The position numbers and the translations under genes are program-made. From the NCBI GenBank assembly GCA_958295915.1, contig OY282381.1:3680722-3744721 (forward strand): 64,000 nucleotides of DNA. Reading direction: 5' to 3'. The notes beneath the pieces were generated by a model that saw nothing but the letters and a program-made list of their open reading frames with translations, was not told where the DNA came from and made no database searches. Origin of the DNA: an uncultured Caldilineaceae bacterium. Lineage in GTDB: Bacteria; Chloroflexota; Anaerolineae; Caldilineales; Caldilineaceae. How positions within the stretch are numbered: position 1 is the stretch's first letter; each line of letters begins with the position of its first letter. Of the stretch, positions 53,187 through 61,689 are shown piece by piece.

Positions 53187-54497
53187 GTGAACGCAAAAAG
53201 ACTGTTCGTTTGGAGCATAATGATCAGTGTCGTGTTGGGCCTGGCCGCCTGTGCCCCGGCGCAGGAATCTGCCCCCGCGGCCGCGGGGGCATCGACAGAT
53301 GAAGTTGTCGAGCTGAACTGGGTCGAATGGTGGGACGGCGAGTATTCTGAAGAATCGCTGGATGGCCTGATCGCCCTATTTGAGGAGAAAAACCCCGGCA
53401 TCACAGTCAAACGCACCCCTCTGGGCTGGGGATCTATGTATGACTCCATTGTGGCCAGCGCCCAGGCCGAAACAGCCGAATACGATGTCCTGGGAATGGA
53501 GCCGTGCTGCTGGATGAGCGCGCTGGTCAAACTGGATGCCCTCGAGCCCCTGGGATCTTATATCGACGGAACGCCCGGCTTCCGCGAGCGCCTGGTGAGC
53601 GACCTGGCAATCACAGAATGGGCCGGCGATGAGTACAGCATCTGCTGGTACATGATGCCCTACACCTATGCCTACGACGTGGCTGTCTTTGAAGAAGCAG
53701 GGCTCGAGCCCCCCACAAATTGGGCTGAAATGGTCGAAGTGACCCAGACGCTCAACGAATCGGATGTGGTGGAATTCGGGCTTGGCGCCGGCTTGAACGC
53801 CAGCTTCTACACCATGTACTACCATTGGGGCGCCCGTCTGGCCCAACTTGGCGGGCAACTCTACGACGACAACAACTGCGCCATCTTCAACTCCCCTGAA
53901 GGTGTGCAGTCTATGTTGGATTGGAAAGAGCTCTACACCAACAATATGCTGGTAGACGGCGCCATCGGCATGGGCCAGAATGACCTGCATGATCTGATGA
54001 CCGCCCAGCGCATCGCCGCCTATTTCACCGGGCCCTGGGTGCAGTCCGCAGTGCAACTCAACCGCGAAGACGCCCGCATCGCCTTTGCGCCGGCCTGGAC
54101 AGACGCTGAAACCGGCTCCGGCGGCTACCAGTGGGCATGCAGTGGACTGGCCATCTCCTCCAACTCGCCGCACAAAGAGGAGGCCTGGAAGTTCATCGAC
54201 TTTCTGCTGAGCGATGAAGGCTCGATCTATATGTCTGAGCAGACCAGCGTCACCTATGCCACAAAAGCCAATTTCGCGCGCTTCGCAGAAATGGACGATC
54301 CGATCCTCAAGGAAGTTCCGCCTATGCTGAACCAGGACCCGGCGCATAACCTCTTCTTCGCGCCGACAGCCGACTTTAGTGTGCATGATGAATGGGTAGC
54401 GGAATTTCAGGAAGTGTTGGACGGAAATCGCGACCCGCAGGAAGCCTTGAACGCCATGGTAGAACTCTGGAACCAGGACCTGCCCCAATGCCAGTAG
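53187..54497 (+). CDS. Sugar ABC transporter substrate-binding lipoprotein (SBP family 1)
   Basis: 436 aa. GTG 53187 (MNAKRLFVWSIMISVVLGLA) has AGGAGGAAAGAA upstream; the longer frame from 52995 is translated interspersed repeat. A Sec signal ends in lipobox LGLAACAP (about residues 17-24), followed by an Ala-rich linker. The mature start VELNWVEWWDGEYSEES and the ALFEEKNPGITVKRTPLGWG region are typical of family-1 sugar-binding proteins. It is first gene of an importer operon with 54602-56417. Unlike three other binding proteins here it uses Sec rather than Tat export. The substrate is unknown; peptidase-like and aminotransferase genes downstream suggest a nitrogen-containing compound. Confidence 0.93.
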   Translation: MNAKRLFVWSIMISVVLGLAACAPAQESAPAAAGASTDEVVELNWVEWWDGEYSEESLDGLIALFEEKNPGITVKRTPLGWGSMYDSIVASAQAETAEYDVLGMEPCCWMSALVKLDALEPLGSYIDGTPGFRERLVSDLAITEWAGDEYSICWYMMPYTYAYDVAVFEEAGLEPPTNWAEMVEVTQTLNESDVVEFGLGAGLNASFYTMYYHWGARLAQLGGQLYDDNNCAIFNSPEGVQSMLDWKELYTNNMLVDGAIGMGQNDLHDLMTAQRIAAYFTGPWVQSAVQLNREDARIAFAPAWTDAETGSGGYQWACSGLAISSNSPHKEEAWKFIDFLLSDEGSIYMSEQTSVTYATKANFARFAEMDDPILKEVPPMLNQDPAHNLFFAPTADFSVHDEWVAEFQEVLDGNRDPQEALNAMVELWNQDLPQCQ

Positions 54498-54596
54498 GTC
54501 AATGACCCGTGGCCAGTGACCGGTGGTCAGCGCGTGCCGACCTGCCTGGCCACTAGCCACTAGCCACTGATCACTGACCACTGACCACCGAGAAGA
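54498..54596. repeat. Intergenic interspersed repeat (CCACTGACCACTG family), full-length copy
   Basis: CAGTGACCGGTGGTCAGCGC and CCACTAGCCACTGATCACTG-type text fills the gap between binding-protein and permease genes. Its reverse complement matches the in-frame inserts at 47458-47536 and 50624-50702. Shorter pieces lie at 2806-2821, 2873-2886, 12688-12701, 43308-43325, 59415-59433 and 60751-60764. Confidence 0.8.
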
Positions 54597-54601
54597 TTGC
54601 G

Positions 54602-55552
54602 ATGACGGAGCAATACCGTACAGACATTCAGGATACGCCACGGCCAAGGAGACATCTCTCTCCGAAAGGAAAGTGGCCGCGCCAAGCCACCGGCTACCTG
54701 ATGATTGCCCCAGCCATCATCTTTCTCCTCTTAGTGATCATCTACCCCCTGTTCGAAGTATTTCGCTTAAGTTTCTTCGAATTCACCGGCCTGCGCGACC
54801 AGACGGCCACCTTCGTAGGCCTGAAGAATTTCGTCAGTTTGATGGACGATCGCATCTATTGGATCAGCATGAAGAATACGCTCATCTTTGTGATCGCAAC
54901 CGTGATTCTTCACGCCCTGATCGGCCTCGTATTTGCCCTCGCCTTGCACCAACGCTGGCCCAGCAACCGGCTGCGCGATCTGGTGCGTGGGCTGCTGATC
55001 TTGCCCTGGCTGTTCTCAATGGCCGCCGCCGGCCTGGTGTGGGCCTTGCTCCTCAATGCCCTGGGGCCTATAAACTACCTGCTGGTAGCCAGCGGCATTC
55101 TGGAGCGGGCCATCGATTTCCTGGGAGACCGCGATACCGCCCTGTGGGCCCTGATCGCGGTCAACGTCTGGAAATCCTATCCCTTCTATATGATCATGCT
55201 TCTGGGGGGCTTGCAGACGATCCCCCCCGATCTCTACGCGGCAGCCAAAGTGGATGGCGCCGACCGCTGGCAACGATTCGCCTTCATCACCTTGCCGCTG
55301 ATGCGCTCCATCCTGGTGGCGACCACGGCCATTGACTTTATCACCACGTTCGGCGTTTTCGATCTGGTCAGAACCCTGACCAACGGAGGCCCGGCGCGCT
55401 CCACCATCACCCTAGGCTATTACACCTGGCTGGTTGGCTTTCGCGATGTCGACTTCGGCTACGGAGCCGCCATTAGCGTCTCGATGTTGATCATCATGAG
55501 TGTGGCCATGTGGTTCTATCTGCGCCTGGGTAGGGAGATGATCTATGGTTAG
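54602..55552 (+). CDS. Sugar ABC transporter permease, MalF type
   Basis: 316 aa inner-membrane permease. The first membrane segment is GYLMIAPAIIFLLLVIIYPL; the LSFFEFTGLRDQTATFVGLK loop follows. ATPase-contact loop DLYAAAKVDGADRWQRFAFI (core AAAKVDGAD). It ends VSMLIIMSVAMWFYLRLG. ATG 54602 directly follows an interspersed repeat that fills the preceding gap. Its stop overlaps the next permease start by 8 bp. Confidence 0.94.
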   Translation: MTEQYRTDIQDTPRPRRHLSPKGKWPRQATGYLMIAPAIIFLLLVIIYPLFEVFRLSFFEFTGLRDQTATFVGLKNFVSLMDDRIYWISMKNTLIFVIATVILHALIGLVFALALHQRWPSNRLRDLVRGLLILPWLFSMAAAGLVWALLLNALGPINYLLVASGILERAIDFLGDRDTALWALIAVNVWKSYPFYMIMLLGGLQTIPPDLYAAAKVDGADRWQRFAFITLPLMRSILVATTAIDFITTFGVFDLVRTLTNGGPARSTITLGYYTWLVGFRDVDFGYGAAISVSMLIIMSVAMWFYLRLGREMIYG

Positions 55553-56417
55553 CGCGTTGGGCCACTTGGGCCGCAGGCTCAGAATGCCGCGCTATCTGAC
55601 AATATATGGCGTCATAACAGCCATATTGTTAGCCATCGGTCTGATCGTCGTGTTATTCCCGATCGCCTGGATGGTCTTTGCCTCGATGCGTCCCCTGTCA
55701 GAAACCTTTGGCAGCCCGCCAGCCTGGTTTCCCAGAGAAGTCACCTCGACAGCATACACCAAGATATTCTCCGATCCCAGGCAACTTCGCTACCAATTCA
55801 ATACCTATATAATCTCCCTGTCGACAGCCATCCTGAGTGTTGGGCTGGGCGCGCTGGCCGCATATGGCTTTTCTCGCTTCAAAATCTGGGGCGCTGAGTT
55901 CATCCTGCTCAGCATCATGGCGCTGCAGATGTTGCCCGGCGTCTCCATCATCATCCCATTTTACAATCTGGCCCGCCGGGCGGGCGTCTGGAATACCTAC
56001 CTGGCCATGATCATGGCCGATACGGTCTTCGCCTTGGCGATTTCGATCTGGCTGCTGAAGAGCTATATCGACAGCATCCCCACCGACCTGGAAGAAGCCG
56101 CTATGGTAGATGGTTGTAACCGCTTTCAGTCCCTATACAGGATCGTGTTGCCCCTGCTGGCGCCGGGCCTGGTGGGAACCGCCACCTTCGCCTTTCTCTA
56201 TGCCTGGAATGACTTTGTCTTTGCCACCATCTTACGAGATGGGCATGATCTGATGCCCATGACCGTGGCCATTGGCAACTTCTTTACCCAGGCAAATCGG
56301 GATTGGAATGCCATCATGGCCCTGAACACAATGGCCACCTTGCCATTAATCGCCATATTTGTCTTCCTGCAGCGCTGGGTCATCCAGGGCATGACCGCGG
56401 GCGCGCTGAAAGAATAG
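55545..56417 (+). CDS. Sugar ABC transporter permease, MalG type
   Basis: 290 aa inner-membrane permease starting at ATG 55545 within the end of the preceding gene. First segment LAIGLIVVLFPIAWMVFAS; loop RPLSETFGSPPAWFP; ATPase-contact loop DLEEAAMVDGCNRFQSLYRI (core EAAMVDGCN); ends FLQRWVIQGMTAGALKE. It completes the importer begun at 53187; again no ATPase gene is adjacent. A decayed copy of the C-terminus of a similar gene follows at 56536-56751. Confidence 0.94.
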   Translation: MVSALGHLGRRLRMPRYLTIYGVITAILLAIGLIVVLFPIAWMVFASMRPLSETFGSPPAWFPREVTSTAYTKIFSDPRQLRYQFNTYIISLSTAILSVGLGALAAYGFSRFKIWGAEFILLSIMALQMLPGVSIIIPFYNLARRAGVWNTYLAMIMADTVFALAISIWLLKSYIDSIPTDLEEAAMVDGCNRFQSLYRIVLPLLAPGLVGTATFAFLYAWNDFVFATILRDGHDLMPMTVAIGNFFTQANRDWNAIMALNTMATLPLIAIFVFLQRWVIQGMTAGALKE

Positions 56418-56535
56418 GCTGAAAGAATAGACAGAGACCCTCTCCCATGGCGTATCGACCATGCCTTCATCCTGTCCATCATCCAAATCACACGAATCAC
56501 AGTTCAGACATCGACCATCTCCATTCCTAATTCCT

Positions 56536-56751
56536 ATGCCAGATATAGAGAACCACTCTTCGACCATCCTGACCGATACGCCGGCCACGCAACCCCTCAC
56601 CATCGCCTTGGCAAAATTCTTCGGCTATGTGGCCAGAGATTGGAATTCAATCATGGCTTTGTCGACGGTCGCCAGCCTGCCCCTGGTCCTCATTTTCATC
56701 CTCTTCCAGCGCTATGTGGTGCAGGGGATGACCAGTGGCGCAGTCAAATAG
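56536..56751 (+). pseudogene. MalG-type permease C-terminal fragment
   Basis: The frame reads SSTILTDTPATQPLTIALAK, then FFGYVARDWNSIMALSTVAS and FQRYVVQGMTSGAVK with a stop. This aligns with the last ~65 residues of the adjacent permease (FATILRDGHDLMPMTVAIGN, RDWNAIMALNTMATLP, LQRWVIQGMTAGALKE) but with many substitutions. So it derives from a different, related permease gene whose front part has been replaced by interspersed repeat sequence (56455-56535). Confidence 0.8.
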
Positions 56752-56833
56752 CGCCGCGCAAGAGGGTGCATCCCAGAGAAGCGAGCCAGAAACTCGCCCC
56801 CATCCTGAGACGCGCCCTGCGAAAGGAGAAAGC

Positions 56834-58024
56834 ATGGCCCCGGAGCCTGTCGATGTCAATCTGATTCACCGCCTCAAACGCGCCCTGAAAGGCTGGCTCC
56901 CTGATTTCCAGACGGATTTGGCTTGGCTGGTGGCGCACGATCGGGGTTCGGAATACAAAGCCGGCGTTGACGCCGCCGGCACATGGATGCTTGCCAAGCT
57001 GCGGGATTTAGGCTGCGACACAGCGGTCTACCCGAGCGACGAATACGGCTCGGCAATAGCCGGCACATTGAAAGGCCAAGGGCAGGGGCGGGCCTTATTG
57101 GTCGCGCACCTGGACACCGTCTGGCCACAAGGCGCCGCGGCCGCATGGCCGTTGCGGATTGAAGGTACGCGGGCGATGGGCCCGGGGGTGGTTGACAATG
57201 CCAGTGGTAGCCTGACCGGCTACTACGTCCTCAAGGCCTTGCGCCAGGTAGGGTACGACGATTTCGATGCGATCACCTTGCTATGTAACGCTGATGAAGA
57301 GTTGGGCTCCCCTTTCTCGAAGGAGATCATTCAATCCCTGGCCCAGAGCAGAGATGCAGCCTTTATCCTCGAATCCCCGTCCAATCCAGACGAGATCATC
57401 AGCCAACGCGCCGGGCTGATGTATTACGATCTGCGCGTGACCGGCAAGAATGCCCATGCCGGCGTTGAGCCGGAAAAAGGCCATAACGCCATCCAGGAAC
57501 TGTGTTGCAAGCTGAACGAGTGTCAACAGCTCGCCAGGGAGGGCGATGTGCTGACCGTCAGTGTGTCTACCATCAAGGGAGGACAACGGCCCAACATCGT
57601 GCCCGACTACGCGCGCGCCCAGATCGACGTCCGGGTTGAGACATTGGCCGAAGCTGAACGGGTAGACGCCCATTTCCGTGAGATCGCAGACCGGGTCTGG
57701 GTGCCCGGCACGTCCGCCACACTCGATGGAGGCATCTCGCATCCGCCCATGCAGCGCGGCCCGCAGTCGCCGTGGTTGGTGGAATCGGCCCAGGCCATCG
57801 GCCAGGAGCTTGGTATCAGCCTGAAAGACACCTTCTGCGGCGGTACCTCCGATGGGTGCTACACCGCCGTCGTCGGGACGCCCACGCTCTGTGGGCTGGC
57901 CCCCTTTGGCGCCCTCTACCACACCCGTGGCGAATATCTTGACCTGAGCACCGTCGTGCCACGGTCTACGCTGGTCGCGGGTCTGGTGGTTGCCTGCGCA
58001 AAGGAGAAATCACATGGCGTCTGA
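56834..58024 (+). CDS. M20 family metallopeptidase (CPG2/ArgE-like)
   Basis: 396 aa di-zinc amidohydrolase. Metal ligands appear in VAHLDTVWP (His92), GPGVVDNASGS (Asp121), CNADEELGSP (Glu155/156, one the general base) and LYHTRGEYLD (C-terminal His). The dimerisation domain runs through GKNAHAGVEPEKGHNAIQEL. This is close to the glutamate carboxypeptidase branch (GPGxxDMKGG; here GPGVVDNASG). ATG 56834 has AAAGGAGAAAGC upstream. No signal peptide, so it is cytoplasmic. It overlaps by 11 bp the M24-like gene and probably removes an amino acid or acyl group from an imported compound. Confidence 0.92.
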   Translation: MAPEPVDVNLIHRLKRALKGWLPDFQTDLAWLVAHDRGSEYKAGVDAAGTWMLAKLRDLGCDTAVYPSDEYGSAIAGTLKGQGQGRALLVAHLDTVWPQGAAAAWPLRIEGTRAMGPGVVDNASGSLTGYYVLKALRQVGYDDFDAITLLCNADEELGSPFSKEIIQSLAQSRDAAFILESPSNPDEIISQRAGLMYYDLRVTGKNAHAGVEPEKGHNAIQELCCKLNECQQLAREGDVLTVSVSTIKGGQRPNIVPDYARAQIDVRVETLAEAERVDAHFREIADRVWVPGTSATLDGGISHPPMQRGPQSPWLVESAQAIGQELGISLKDTFCGGTSDGCYTAVVGTPTLCGLAPFGALYHTRGEYLDLSTVVPRSTLVAGLVVACAKEKSHGV

Positions 58025-59420
58025 TGGCGTAAAACTGGTCTCAACTCCCTTACCCGATTTCGGTCTTCCACCCAGCCAGCCGCCCATCAGCCAGACCGAG
58101 TACGAGAACAGGATCGAGCTGGCCCGCGCCCGCGCCTCGCGCGCAGAGCTCGACTTCTTGTTGGTCTACGCTGATCGAGAGCATTTTGCCAACCTGGCCT
58201 ATCTCACAGACCACGACCCCCGTTTCGAAGAAGCCTTGTTGGTGATACCTGGCGCGGGGGGCAAGCCAATCCTCATCCTGGGCAATGAAGGGCTGACCTA
58301 CGCGGAGTTGATCCCGGTCGATGTGGAACGCCGGCTGTACCAGGGGTTCAGCTTGCCAGGGCAGAAGCGCAGTGATAGCCCTCGGCTGGAACCCGTCCTG
58401 CGGGATTGTGGTATCGGGCGAGGCCATCGCCTGGGCCTGGTGGGATGGAAATACGCCACCCGCGCCGAAAGTGACGATCCCGACCATTGGTTGGACGTGC
58501 CAGCCTTCATCGTGGACACAGCGCGCAGGCTCACCGCTGACGCGCAGCGGGTGACCAATGCCACCGCCATTTTCATGAACCCAGTGGATGGTTTGCGCAG
58601 CGACAACAGCGCCGACCAACTGGCAGCCTTCGAGTTTGCGGCAACGCATTGCTCGCAGGCTGTGCGCAATCTGATCGCGCGCCTGCAGCCGGGGATGTCC
58701 GAACTGGAAGCCGTGCGCGCTATGCAGTTGAACGGTCTGCCGCTCTCCGCGCACCTCATGTTTTCCTCCGGCCCGCGTGCCCGCTTGGGCCTGCCCAGCC
58801 CATCCGGCCGCCTGATCCGGCAGGGAGACCCCTTCTTCGTAGGGCTGGGCCTGCGCGGCGGCCTGACAGCGCGCGGCGGATTCGTAGCCGCCAATCCGTC
58901 GCAGTTGCCGCTGGAAAGCGCCGCCTACGTCGAACGTCTGGTGAAGCCCTATTTTGCGGCCGCCGTCGCCTGGTACGAGCATGTGGGCATCGGGGTGAAA
59001 GGCGCTGAAATCCAGTCCGTAGTCGAAGATGCCCTTGCAGGACACGACATTGGGATTGCGCTCAACCCAGGACACCTGATCCACCTGGATGAATGGGTGC
59101 ACTCGCCCATATACGCCGGCTCCGAGCTGCCATTGCGCTCCGGCATGCTGATGCAGTGCGACATCATCCCCGTGGTTGAACCGCAATACCACACGACAAA
59201 TCTGGAGGACACGATCGCCCTCGCGGATCGACCGCTCCGCCAGCAATTGGCCGCCTCCTATCCGGATGTCTGGCAGCGAGTGCAGGCCAGGCGCGCGTTC
59301 ATGCAAAACATCCTGGGCATTCGAATCAAGCCCGAACTATTGCCTTTTTCCAATATGGCCGCCATGTTGCAGCCCTTTGCGCTCGACCCCAATCAGGTGA
59401 TGGTAGCCATTAACCACTGA
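58014..59420 (+). CDS. M24 (creatinase/aminopeptidase P)-fold protein with missing metal ligands
   Basis: 468 aa. The creatinase-type N-terminal domain (ARASRAELDFLLVYADREHF, NLAYLTDHDPRF) is followed by a pita-bread domain with GMSELEAVRAMQLNGLP. The strand that normally carries the two metal-binding Asp reads GDPFFVGLGLRGGLTARGGF, with no Asp where DxG...D is expected. The His loop is NPGHLIHLDEWVHSPI and the late part GMLMQCDIIPVVEP / NLEDTIALAD keeps one Glu-Asp. It may be a non-peptidase or inactive homologue. ATG 58014 has AAGGAGAAATCAC upstream inside the M20 gene. Contrast the intact M24 protein at 61690. Confidence 0.82.
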   Translation: MASDGVKLVSTPLPDFGLPPSQPPISQTEYENRIELARARASRAELDFLLVYADREHFANLAYLTDHDPRFEEALLVIPGAGGKPILILGNEGLTYAELIPVDVERRLYQGFSLPGQKRSDSPRLEPVLRDCGIGRGHRLGLVGWKYATRAESDDPDHWLDVPAFIVDTARRLTADAQRVTNATAIFMNPVDGLRSDNSADQLAAFEFAATHCSQAVRNLIARLQPGMSELEAVRAMQLNGLPLSAHLMFSSGPRARLGLPSPSGRLIRQGDPFFVGLGLRGGLTARGGFVAANPSQLPLESAAYVERLVKPYFAAAVAWYEHVGIGVKGAEIQSVVEDALAGHDIGIALNPGHLIHLDEWVHSPIYAGSELPLRSGMLMQCDIIPVVEPQYHTTNLEDTIALADRPLRQQLAASYPDVWQRVQARRAFMQNILGIRIKPELLPFSNMAAMLQPFALDPNQVMVAINH

Positions 59421-59454
59421 CCACTAACCACCGCAGTTAGGAGGTGACGCCACA

Positions 59455-60747
59455 ATGAAAGGCAAATTAGCCATCAATGGCGGGCCGCGTACGGTACCGG
59501 AAGGGCTGAAGAAGCAATGGCCCAATATCACCCAGGCAGACAAAGATGCCGTCATGGCCGTTTTGGAGCGCAATGTTCTCACCGGACCAGACCACGGCCC
59601 CGAGACCGCCGCGCTGCAGAAAGCATGGGCTGAATTCACAGGCAGCAAACATGCTCTGGCTTTCAACAGCGGTACAGCCGCGCTGCACACCGCCCTGTTC
59701 GCCGCCGGCGTGCAACCCGGGGATGAAGTGATCACCACAGCCTTCTCCTTCTCGGGCACCTGCCTGCCCATTTTGCAGCAGCACGCAATCCCCATCTTCG
59801 TCGACATCGACCCGCGCACCTACAATATCGACGCCAGCCAGATCGAGGCCAGAATCACGGATCGAACCAAGGTGTTGTTGCCGGTCCACATGCACGGGTT
59901 GCCGGCAGACATGGACGACATCCTGGCCCTGGCCGAGAAGTATGACCTCGTCGTCGTAGAGGATGCATGTCAGGCCCATGGCAGCGCCTACAAAGGACGG
60001 ATGGCGGGGACGATCGGCGACCTGGCCGGCTTCAGCCTCAATGCGACCAAGAACTTCTCCGCTGGCGAGGGCGGATTTCTCCTGACCGATAACGATGCAT
60101 ACGCCGAACGGGCCAGGATGCTGCGCACCTTTGGCGAGAAGCTCACTGAGCAGAAGGAGCGATTCCGCTCCTATGCCTGCTACACCATCGGCTGGAACTA
60201 CCGCCTCCAGGAACTCCCGGCAGCCTTTGCCCGCAGCCAGTTGAAGCGGCTACCGCAGTACAACGCCATCGCGCAGCGCAACGGCGAGTTCCTCTCCCAG
60301 GAGCTGAGCAAAATCGCGGGGCTGATCCCGCCCTATGTGCCAGCCGACCGCACCACCATATATCACAAGTACCGCCTCCGCTTCGACCCCGATGCGCTGG
60401 AGTTGAAGATGCCGGCGGTCGAGTTTCGAGACAAGCTATTGGACGCGCTGGAAGCCGAGGGCGTGACCGTGAGCCTCTGGCATTATACGCCCATGCCCGC
60501 CTTCCCAATCTTCCAGAACCTCGACATCGGCTATGGCAACGGCTACCCCTGGCGATCTCCCTTCTACGACAAAGAGATCACCTACAGACCAGAGGAATAT
60601 CCGCAGGCGCTGCGCATGTTCGCAACCTCTCTCGTCGTCCATAATGAGCAATATTCGATCACAATCCAGGACATGGCGTTGATGGAATGCTACGTGGAAG
60701 CCTTCCATAAGGTTTTCGACAACCTTGATGAGCTGTTGACCACGTGA
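59455..60747 (+). CDS. DegT/DnrJ/EryC1/StrS family aminotransferase
   Basis: 430 aa PLP-dependent sugar aminotransferase family. The start KLAINGGPRTVPEGLKKQW is standard. NSGTAALHTAL (about residues 71-81) contacts PLP phosphate; VVVEDACQAHGSAYKG has Asp170; the Schiff-base Lys199 is in FSLNATKNFSAGEGGF. TIGWNYRLQELPAAF and HKYRLRF follow as usual. GGAGGTGACGCCACA precedes the ATG. Family members transfer an amino group to or from a keto sugar, or act as dehydratases when Lys is replaced by His (not so here). Neighbouring SDR and importer genes suggest amino-sugar-like metabolism. Confidence 0.93.
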   Translation: MKGKLAINGGPRTVPEGLKKQWPNITQADKDAVMAVLERNVLTGPDHGPETAALQKAWAEFTGSKHALAFNSGTAALHTALFAAGVQPGDEVITTAFSFSGTCLPILQQHAIPIFVDIDPRTYNIDASQIEARITDRTKVLLPVHMHGLPADMDDILALAEKYDLVVVEDACQAHGSAYKGRMAGTIGDLAGFSLNATKNFSAGEGGFLLTDNDAYAERARMLRTFGEKLTEQKERFRSYACYTIGWNYRLQELPAAFARSQLKRLPQYNAIAQRNGEFLSQELSKIAGLIPPYVPADRTTIYHKYRLRFDPDALELKMPAVEFRDKLLDALEAEGVTVSLWHYTPMPAFPIFQNLDIGYGNGYPWRSPFYDKEITYRPEEYPQALRMFATSLVVHNEQYSITIQDMALMECYVEAFHKVFDNLDELLTT

Positions 60748-60792
60748 CTCCCTGACCACTGTTCAATTCGTAATTCATAAGGAGAGTAGAAG

Positions 60793-61626
60793 ATGACGCA
60801 TACGCGGAAGATGGAAGGGAAGCGCGCGCTTGTGACCGGTTCAGGCACCGGTATCGGGCGGGGCGTTGCGCTGGAATTCGCCAGGGAAGGCGCTGCCGTT
60901 GTGCTGCATTACGCCCACAGCGAGGCCGGCGCGCGCACAGCGGTCGATGAAATCAGACGCGCGGGCGGCAAAGCCGAGGTGTTCCAGGCAGACCTGGCCG
61001 ATATCGACCAAGTCCGGGAGCTGGCCGCGCAGTCCATAGATTTCCTGGGCGGGATCGATGTGCTGGTGAACAACGCCGGCATCACCATGAACAAACCCTT
61101 CGCGCAAGTGACGCCCGAACAGTTCGACACGCTCTTCAATGTGAATATTCGGGGCATGTTCTTTCTGACCCAAGCCGCCGTGCCCGGCATGATCGAGCAG
61201 GAGCAGGGCGCAGTCATTAACCTGACCTCGGTGCATGCCTTTGCCGGCATGACGGAGCACACCGTCTACGCCGGCACCAAAGCCGCCATCGTCGGCTTCA
61301 CGCGTGTCCTGGCCCTGGAGTTAGCGCCCAAAGGGGTACGCGTGAACGCGATCGCGCCGGGCTGGATTTTGGTGGAAAATCATCTCAAAGTGCTCGGCGA
61401 GGATTTCGATGGCCAAAAGGCCGCTGGCGCGATCCCAGCAGGCATCTTGGGCGCGCCCAATGATATCGGCCAACTCGCCATCTTTCTGGCGTCCCCAGAG
61501 AGCCGCTATATCATCGGACAAACACTCGTGATAGATGGCGGCCAGCTGGCGATTATGCCTCTGTCCGGTGATTTCCGCCAGCCGCGCCAGGAACAATGGG
61601 GGCAAGGATACGTGCCTGGTCTGTAG
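60793..61626 (+). CDS. Short-chain dehydrogenase/reductase (classical SDR)
   Basis: 277 aa. The cofactor motif is VTGSGTGIGRGVALEFA (residues about 14-30), VLVNNAGITMNKPF is the NNAG strand, the active-site Ser region is VINLTSVHAFAGMTEHTVYA, and YAGTK supplies Tyr and Lys. The C-terminus YIIGQTLVIDGGQLAIMP is standard. AAGGAGAGTAGAAG precedes the ATG. The segment VRVNAIAPGWILVENHL and glucose-dehydrogenase-like LASPESRYI are typical of sugar dehydrogenases. It sits between the aminotransferase and M24 genes in the same operon. Confidence 0.92.
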   Translation: MTHTRKMEGKRALVTGSGTGIGRGVALEFAREGAAVVLHYAHSEAGARTAVDEIRRAGGKAEVFQADLADIDQVRELAAQSIDFLGGIDVLVNNAGITMNKPFAQVTPEQFDTLFNVNIRGMFFLTQAAVPGMIEQEQGAVINLTSVHAFAGMTEHTVYAGTKAAIVGFTRVLALELAPKGVRVNAIAPGWILVENHLKVLGEDFDGQKAAGAIPAGILGAPNDIGQLAIFLASPESRYIIGQTLVIDGGQLAIMPLSGDFRQPRQEQWGQGYVPGL

Positions 61627-61689
61627 GGTCGGCGCCTTGCGCCCGCCCTCTCACCGCTTTATTCCACAACCCACAAATCGAGGGACAAA

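Noticed and set aside
53376-54647. Minus-strand open frame of 423 codons opposite the sugar-binding protein gene
   Set aside because: Antisense shadow; its first residues are translated interspersed repeat, which helped reveal the repeat family but is not a gene.
58050-59306. Long minus-strand open frame opposite the M24-like gene
   Set aside because: Shadow of the coding strand with low-complexity His/Gln-rich translation and no motif.
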